A DNA stretch of 54,549 nucleotides from Planctomycetota bacterium (GTDB lineage Bacteria > Planctomycetota > UBA1135). Under the pieces are notes generated by a model that was given only the letters and a program-made list of their open reading frames with translations, was not told the DNA's origin and did no database searches. A program made the translations under genes and the position numbers. Positions within the stretch are counted from its first letter, which is position 1. Each line of letters starts with the position of its first letter. Location of the stretch: positions 1-54,549 of the forward strand of contig PAHY01000035.1 in the NCBI GenBank assembly GCA_002705055.1. The letters are read 5' to 3'. This document shows positions 50,820 through 54,549 of this stretch, one piece after another.

Positions 50820-51185
50820 ATGGCGGACCACAAGCTCTTCTGCCCGGCGTACGGGCTGCGCGACGCCGACGCGCTCTGCGAGTGCGGGGCCAGCGCGCAG
50901 GCTGCTCAGGCCGCTGAGGCGGAGCGGCGCGCGGCGCTGGTGGGGGATGGGGTGGTGCGCGTGGGGCGCGAAACCCAGGGCCGCAAGGGCGGCGGCGTGA
51001 CGGTCGTGACCGGCGTGCCGCTCGAAGGCAAGGAGCTGAAGGCGCTCGCCAAGCGGCTGAAGCAGCTGTGCGGAAGCGGGGGGGCGCTGGCCGACGGCCG
51101 AATCGAGATTCAGGGCGATCACCGCGATCGGATCGTGGCCGAGCTCAGCAAGCGCGGCTGGACGGTGAAGCGTGCGGGGGGCTGA
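50820..51185 (+). CDS. yciH: SUI1/eIF1-like translation factor (YciH family)
   Basis: 121 aa. The C-terminal 75 residues are a SUI1 domain: RVGRETQGRKGGGVTVVTGVPLEGKELKALAKRLKQLCGSGGALADGRIEIQGDHRDRIVAELSKRGW. The KGGGVTVVTG and GxGGxxxDGxIEIQGDxR elements are diagnostic. The N-terminus has a CxC-type Cys cluster (LFCPAYGLRDADALCECG) that may bind zinc. It probably acts on the 30S subunit in start-codon fidelity, as proposed for YciH. Follows the SprT-like gene by 11 bp. Confidence 0.92.
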   Translation: MADHKLFCPAYGLRDADALCECGASAQAAQAAEAERRAALVGDGVVRVGRETQGRKGGGVTVVTGVPLEGKELKALAKRLKQLCGSGGALADGRIEIQGDHRDRIVAELSKRGWTVKRAGG

Positions 51186-51209
51186 GCCGCACGGCTAAAC
51201 TCGATTTCG

Positions 51210-52211
51210 GTGAGTTCCGAACCACCCCTCGAGCCTCTGCTCTTCCAGCGCCGCGCCCAACCGGCGGTGTGGGGCGGCCGAGCTTTGGCCGAGCAGTTGG
51301 GGGTCGCGAGCGAGACGGACGAGCCGATCGGCGAGACCTGGGAGCTCTCGGACCTCCCTGGGGCCGAGACGCGGGTGCGCGGCGGTGCCTTCGACGGTTG
51401 CCTGCTGCACGAGCTGCTGGCTGAGCGGGCAGACGAGATCCTCGGCGAGTCGCGCGCGGGGCGCGACGGCCGCTTTCCGTTGCTGGTCAAGTTCATTGAG
51501 GCCCGCCAGGACCTCTCGGTGCAGGTGCATCCGCGCGACGGCGACCTGGGGCTGACGGTCCCCGGCAAGACCGAGGCCTGGTACTTCCTGCCGGATTGCA
51601 CCCCGGAAGCCAGAGTCATCGCCGGTCTGAAGCCCGGCGCGGCGGTCGAGGCCTTCGCGCGCGATGCCGCGTCGCGCGCAGTCCTGGATCACCTCCGCGA
51701 GACGCGGGTGCACAGCGGCGATTGTCTGCTGATTCAGGCAGGAACGCCGCACTCCATTCGCGCGGGAGCGGTGCTGCTCGAAGTGCAGCAGAGTTCGGAC
51801 GTGACCCTGCGCATGTACGACTGGGATCGAGTCGGCCTGGATGGCCAGCCGCGTGAGATCCACGTCGACCAAGCGCTGCAGGTCATCGACTTCGCTGCGT
51901 CCGCTCCTGAAGTGGTGCGGGCTTCCTTCCCGCCCTCGGACCCGCCTCCGCTCGCGCGGATCGCCCCGCTCGCCAGCTGCGAGTTCTTCCGGCTGCATGA
52001 GGTCCGTCTCACCGGCGCGGCCGACCACGACCCGGAGGGCTTCGCGCGCGTGCTGGTGGTGGTCGATGGATCGGGAACCGTCAGCGGTCCTTCCGGCGAA
52101 GCCAAGCCGCTTCGCTTCGGCGACACCATTCTGTTGCCGGCCCGACTGGGCGCCACGGCCTTCGAGCCCGGGCCGCGCGGTCTGCACCTGATCGAAGCCG
52201 TCGCGTTGTAG
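51210..52211 (+). CDS. manA: mannose-6-phosphate isomerase, class I type
   Basis: 333 aa from GTG at 51210. Zinc-site and cupin motifs: FPLLVKFIEARQDLSVQVHPRD (QxH), GKTEAWYFL (Glu ligand), IQAGTPHSIRAGAVLLEVQQSSDVTLRMYDWDR (His ligand and substrate loop). Interconverts mannose 6-phosphate and fructose 6-phosphate. Shorter than E. coli ManA and like the Bacillus-type PMI. The preceding NagA-like amidohydrolase also fits sugar phosphate metabolism. Confidence 0.93.
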   Translation: MSSEPPLEPLLFQRRAQPAVWGGRALAEQLGVASETDEPIGETWELSDLPGAETRVRGGAFDGCLLHELLAERADEILGESRAGRDGRFPLLVKFIEARQDLSVQVHPRDGDLGLTVPGKTEAWYFLPDCTPEARVIAGLKPGAAVEAFARDAASRAVLDHLRETRVHSGDCLLIQAGTPHSIRAGAVLLEVQQSSDVTLRMYDWDRVGLDGQPREIHVDQALQVIDFAASAPEVVRASFPPSDPPPLARIAPLASCEFFRLHEVRLTGAADHDPEGFARVLVVVDGSGTVSGPSGEAKPLRFGDTILLPARLGATAFEPGPRGLHLIEAVAL

Positions 52212-52224
52212 CGGAACCCCTTTG

Positions 52225-54348
52225 ATGCGCACCTTCCCTGTCCTGATTCTGACTTCGCTGATCATGTCCGGTTGCCAAACCCCCAGCTCTTCCTCGACGG
52301 CGCCTGCCGAAGCGCCGCGCGCCAAGCAGATCCCGCATGTCCTGACGGGCGCACTGGGCGACGAGCGCCACGACCCGTACTACTGGCTGCGCGAGCGCGA
52401 GAACCCGGAAGTGATCGCGCACCTCGAGGCCGAGAACGCCTGGACCGAAGCGCAGATGCAGCACACGGCCGAGCGGCAGAAGGAGCTCTTTGAAGAGATC
52501 AAAGGACGGATCAAGCAGAACGACTCCAGCGTGCCGGCGCGCAAGGGTGACTGGTACTACTACTCCCGCACGGTCGACGGCAAGCAGTACCCGATTCACT
52601 GTCGGCGCGCTGCCGGCCCTGAAGGCCCGAGCGGCGACGAGCAGATCCTGCTCGATGTCAACGCGCTCGCCGAGGGGCACGAGTTCTTCTCGGTGACGGG
52701 GATGCGCGTCAGCCCCGACGCCAAGCTGCTGGCTTACTGCACCGACACCCGCGGCCGCCGGATCTACACCTTGCACGTCAAGAACCTGGAGACGGGGGAG
52801 GTGCAGGAAGAACTGGTCGATGAGATGGCGGGCAACGTCGCGTGGGCCAACGACAACCGCACCCTGTTCTACACCAAGCAGGATCCGCAGACGCTGCGCA
52901 GCCACCTGGTCTATCGCCACGAGCTGGGCGCCGGCGGCGAGGATGCGCTGGTCTTCGACGAGACCGACGAGACCTTCTACTGCTCGATCTACCGCTCGCG
53001 CTCGGGCGAGTACCTGTTCATTCACTCGGGGCAGACGATCACCGATGAGGTGCGCTACCTGCGCGCCGATGACCCGCGCGGCGCGTGGCAGGTTTTCGAG
53101 CCGCGTGAACGAGGCCATGAGTACGGCGTCGATCATGCCAACGGCGCCTTCTGGGTGCGTACCAACCTGGAAGCCACCAACTTCCGGCTGATGCGCGCCG
53201 AGGCCGGCGCGACCGGACGCGTCGGCTGGCAGGAGTTCCTGCCCGCGCGCAGCGAGGTCTTCCTCGAGGGCATGGAGGCATTCCGCGATCACTTGGTTGT
53301 CGTCGAGCGCGAGAACGCGCTGACCCGGCTGCGCGTCATGCGCTGGGATGGCAGCGAGGACCACGCGATTCAGTTCGACGAGCCGGCTTACATCGTCGCG
53401 CTGGATGACAACCGCGAGTGGGACACCGACCTGCTGCGCTTCTCGTACGAGTCGATGACGACTCCGGATTCGATCTACGAGTACGAGATGAGCTCGCGCG
53501 AGCGCAAGCTGCTGCGCCGGGACGAGGTGCTGGGTGGCTTCGACCCGGCCGACTACGTGACCGAGCGGCTGTGGATCGCGGCCCGCGATGGCCAGAAGGT
53601 GCCGGTCTCGCTGGTCAAGCGGCGCGACGCTGCCGCCGGCCCGCAGCCGCTCCTGCTGTATGGCTACGGCAGCTACGGCTCGAGCATGGATCCCTATTTC
53701 AGCGCGCCGCGTATCTCGCTGCTCGACCGCGGCTTCACCTTCGCGATCGCCCACGTCCGCGGCGGCCAGGAGTTGGGTCGGAAGTGGTACGACGACGGCA
53801 AGCTGCTGCAGAAGCGCAACACCTTCACCGATTTCATCGACTGCGGCGCGGCGCTGTGCGACTTGGGCTGGACCTCAGCCGATCTGCTGTACGCCCAAGG
53901 AGGCAGCGCCGGTGGCCTGCTGGTCGGGGCGGTCGCCAATATGGCGCCCGAGCTCTTTCACGGCATCGTCGCGCAGGTGCCCTTCGTCGACGTGGTCACG
54001 ACCATGGAAGACGACAGCATTCCGCTGACCACCTTCGAGTACGACGAGTGGGGCAACCCCGCCGACCCGGTCTACTACGAGTACATGATGTCCTACTCGC
54101 CGTATGACAACGTCGAGGCGAAGGACTATCCGCACATTCTGGTCATGACCGGGCTGCACGATTCCCAGGTCCAGTACTGGGAGCCCGCCAAGTGGGTCGC
54201 GCGGCTGCGTGATCGGAAGACGGACGATCGTCAGATCCTGTTGCGCACGGAAATGCACGCCGGTCACGGCGGCGCCTCGGGGCGCTATCGCCGCTACGAG
54301 GAGATCGCCTTCTACTACGCCTGGCTGCTCGACCGCGCGGGTCGCTGA
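52225..54348 (+). CDS. S9A prolyl oligopeptidase family lipoprotein (oligopeptidase B-like)
   Basis: 707 aa from ATG at 52225 (a TTG at 52222 is in frame). N-terminal propeller, then an alpha/beta hydrolase domain with S561 in GGSAGG, D646 in TGLHDSQVQYWEPAKW and H681 in MHAGHGGASGR. The DPYYWLRERENPEV start and the LLLYGYGSYG motif are those of oligopeptidase B, which cleaves short peptides after Lys/Arg. Unlike the cytosolic enzyme it starts with a signal and lipobox MSGC (LTSLIMSGCQTP), so it should be exported and lipid-anchored. It overlaps the desaturase-type gene by 34 nt at its 3' end. Confidence 0.94.
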   Translation: MRTFPVLILTSLIMSGCQTPSSSSTAPAEAPRAKQIPHVLTGALGDERHDPYYWLRERENPEVIAHLEAENAWTEAQMQHTAERQKELFEEIKGRIKQNDSSVPARKGDWYYYSRTVDGKQYPIHCRRAAGPEGPSGDEQILLDVNALAEGHEFFSVTGMRVSPDAKLLAYCTDTRGRRIYTLHVKNLETGEVQEELVDEMAGNVAWANDNRTLFYTKQDPQTLRSHLVYRHELGAGGEDALVFDETDETFYCSIYRSRSGEYLFIHSGQTITDEVRYLRADDPRGAWQVFEPRERGHEYGVDHANGAFWVRTNLEATNFRLMRAEAGATGRVGWQEFLPARSEVFLEGMEAFRDHLVVVERENALTRLRVMRWDGSEDHAIQFDEPAYIVALDDNREWDTDLLRFSYESMTTPDSIYEYEMSSRERKLLRRDEVLGGFDPADYVTERLWIAARDGQKVPVSLVKRRDAAAGPQPLLLYGYGSYGSSMDPYFSAPRISLLDRGFTFAIAHVRGGQELGRKWYDDGKLLQKRNTFTDFIDCGAALCDLGWTSADLLYAQGGSAGGLLVGAVANMAPELFHGIVAQVPFVDVVTTMEDDSIPLTTFEYDEWGNPADPVYYEYMMSYSPYDNVEAKDYPHILVMTGLHDSQVQYWEPAKWVARLRDRKTDDRQILLRTEMHAGHGGASGRYRRYEEIAFYYAWLLDRAGR

Positions 54349-54549
54349 TCAGCCGGCGTCGGCACCGCGTAGCCGGGAGCGAGGTGATGCTCCTCGTGGC
54401 AGTAGAAGTTGAAGGTCAGCTTGTTGACCAGCTTCATCAGCCCGCGATTCAGCGTGCGCGTGTCCTGGCCGCGGCCGACCGGCAGGCCGACGTGGGTGAT
54501 GTAGTTGAAGTGCGCCATCAGCATGTGGCTCGCGAACAGCGGGCCGAGC
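54315..54549 (-). CDS. fatty acid desaturase-type protein, C-terminal fragment (cut by window edge)
   Basis: The frame is open from the right edge to TGA at 54315-54317, about 77 residues. The text HFNYITHVGLP and NFYCHEEHHLAPGYAVP contains the third histidine box (HEEHH, of HxxHH type) of membrane fatty acid desaturases or hydroxylases. The earlier His boxes and TM helices lie outside the window. An internal ATG at 54524 is not the true start. Overlaps the S9 peptidase gene by 34 nt, tail to tail. Confidence 0.7.
   Translation of the reverse strand, partial: LGPLFASHMLMAHFNYITHVGLPVGRGQDTRTLNRGLMKLVNKLTFNFYCHEEHHLAPGYAVPTPADQRPARSSSQA

Noticed and set aside
1..54549. CRISPR arrays, tRNA, rRNA or prophage
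   Set aside because: No regularly spaced repeats, cloverleaf-like sequences, rRNA stretches or phage structural proteins were seen; all intergenic gaps are under 300 bp.

Overview
The window is a GC-rich (roughly 65-70 % by eye), very compact bacterial chromosome segment from a Gram-negative-type organism. I infer Planctomycetota, perhaps one of the marine lineages rich in large secreted proteins. The reasons are the many lipobox or signal-peptide proteins with beta-helix, FG-GAP and HEAT architectures, a shared C-terminal domain on secreted proteins, a non-adenylylated type glutamine synthetase, and a transposase tail of a kind I associate with Planctomycetes. This is inference from protein style; no rRNA or other phylogenetic marker is present. 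I see no tRNA, rRNA, CRISPR array or prophage.

Layout. 0-0.3 kb holds a transposase tail. 0.3-11.9 kb holds a universal stress protein, a POT-type peptide transporter divergent from an M20 dipeptidase, thiE, three lipoproteins (one 990 aa), oxyR, a small zinc ribbon protein and queG. 11.9-17.1 kb is a minus-strand cytochrome-oxidase accessory operon (sco, DUF420, di-haem cytochrome c, ctaA, ctaB, MFS) with no oxidase subunit genes. 17.1-22.9 kb holds crcB, a stand-alone GGQ release-factor-like protein, a secreted subtilase, an acyl-CoA ligase and a translationally coupled SDR. 23.0-25.6 kb is an ECF sigma / zinc anti-sigma-TPR / one-TM protein operon. 25.6-33.6 kb holds a frame-split beta-helix protein, an FG-GAP protein, pdxA and a 1030-aa HEAT-repeat protein; this stretch shows abrupt drops in GC inside otherwise host-like genes. 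33.7-37.9 kb holds a two-component system and glnA. 38.0-40.4 kb is an MBL hydrolase plus ABC transporter operon.

40.5-43.1 kb is an arsR-gapdh-arsJ arsenate resistance operon behind a perfect 20-bp palindrome. It is followed by a single-domain globin, clpB (with a sigma-54-type promoter match), a DUF456 membrane protein, a probably highly expressed secreted protein, pdxJ, and a forward operon rsmD / NagA-like amidohydrolase / SprT-like / yciH / manA / lipoprotein oligopeptidase B. The right edge cuts a fatty-acid-desaturase-type gene.

The genes interlock tightly. Operon neighbours overlap by 1-4 nt (ATGA, TGATG). Six convergent pairs overlap at their stop codons, and several divergent pairs share 12-69 bp. 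Non-ATG starts (GTG, TTG, perhaps CTG) are frequent. Functionally the window mixes respiratory haem and copper assembly, cofactor synthesis (ThiE, PdxA, PdxJ, QueG), peptide import and cleavage, arsenate detoxification, and envelope or secreted proteins.
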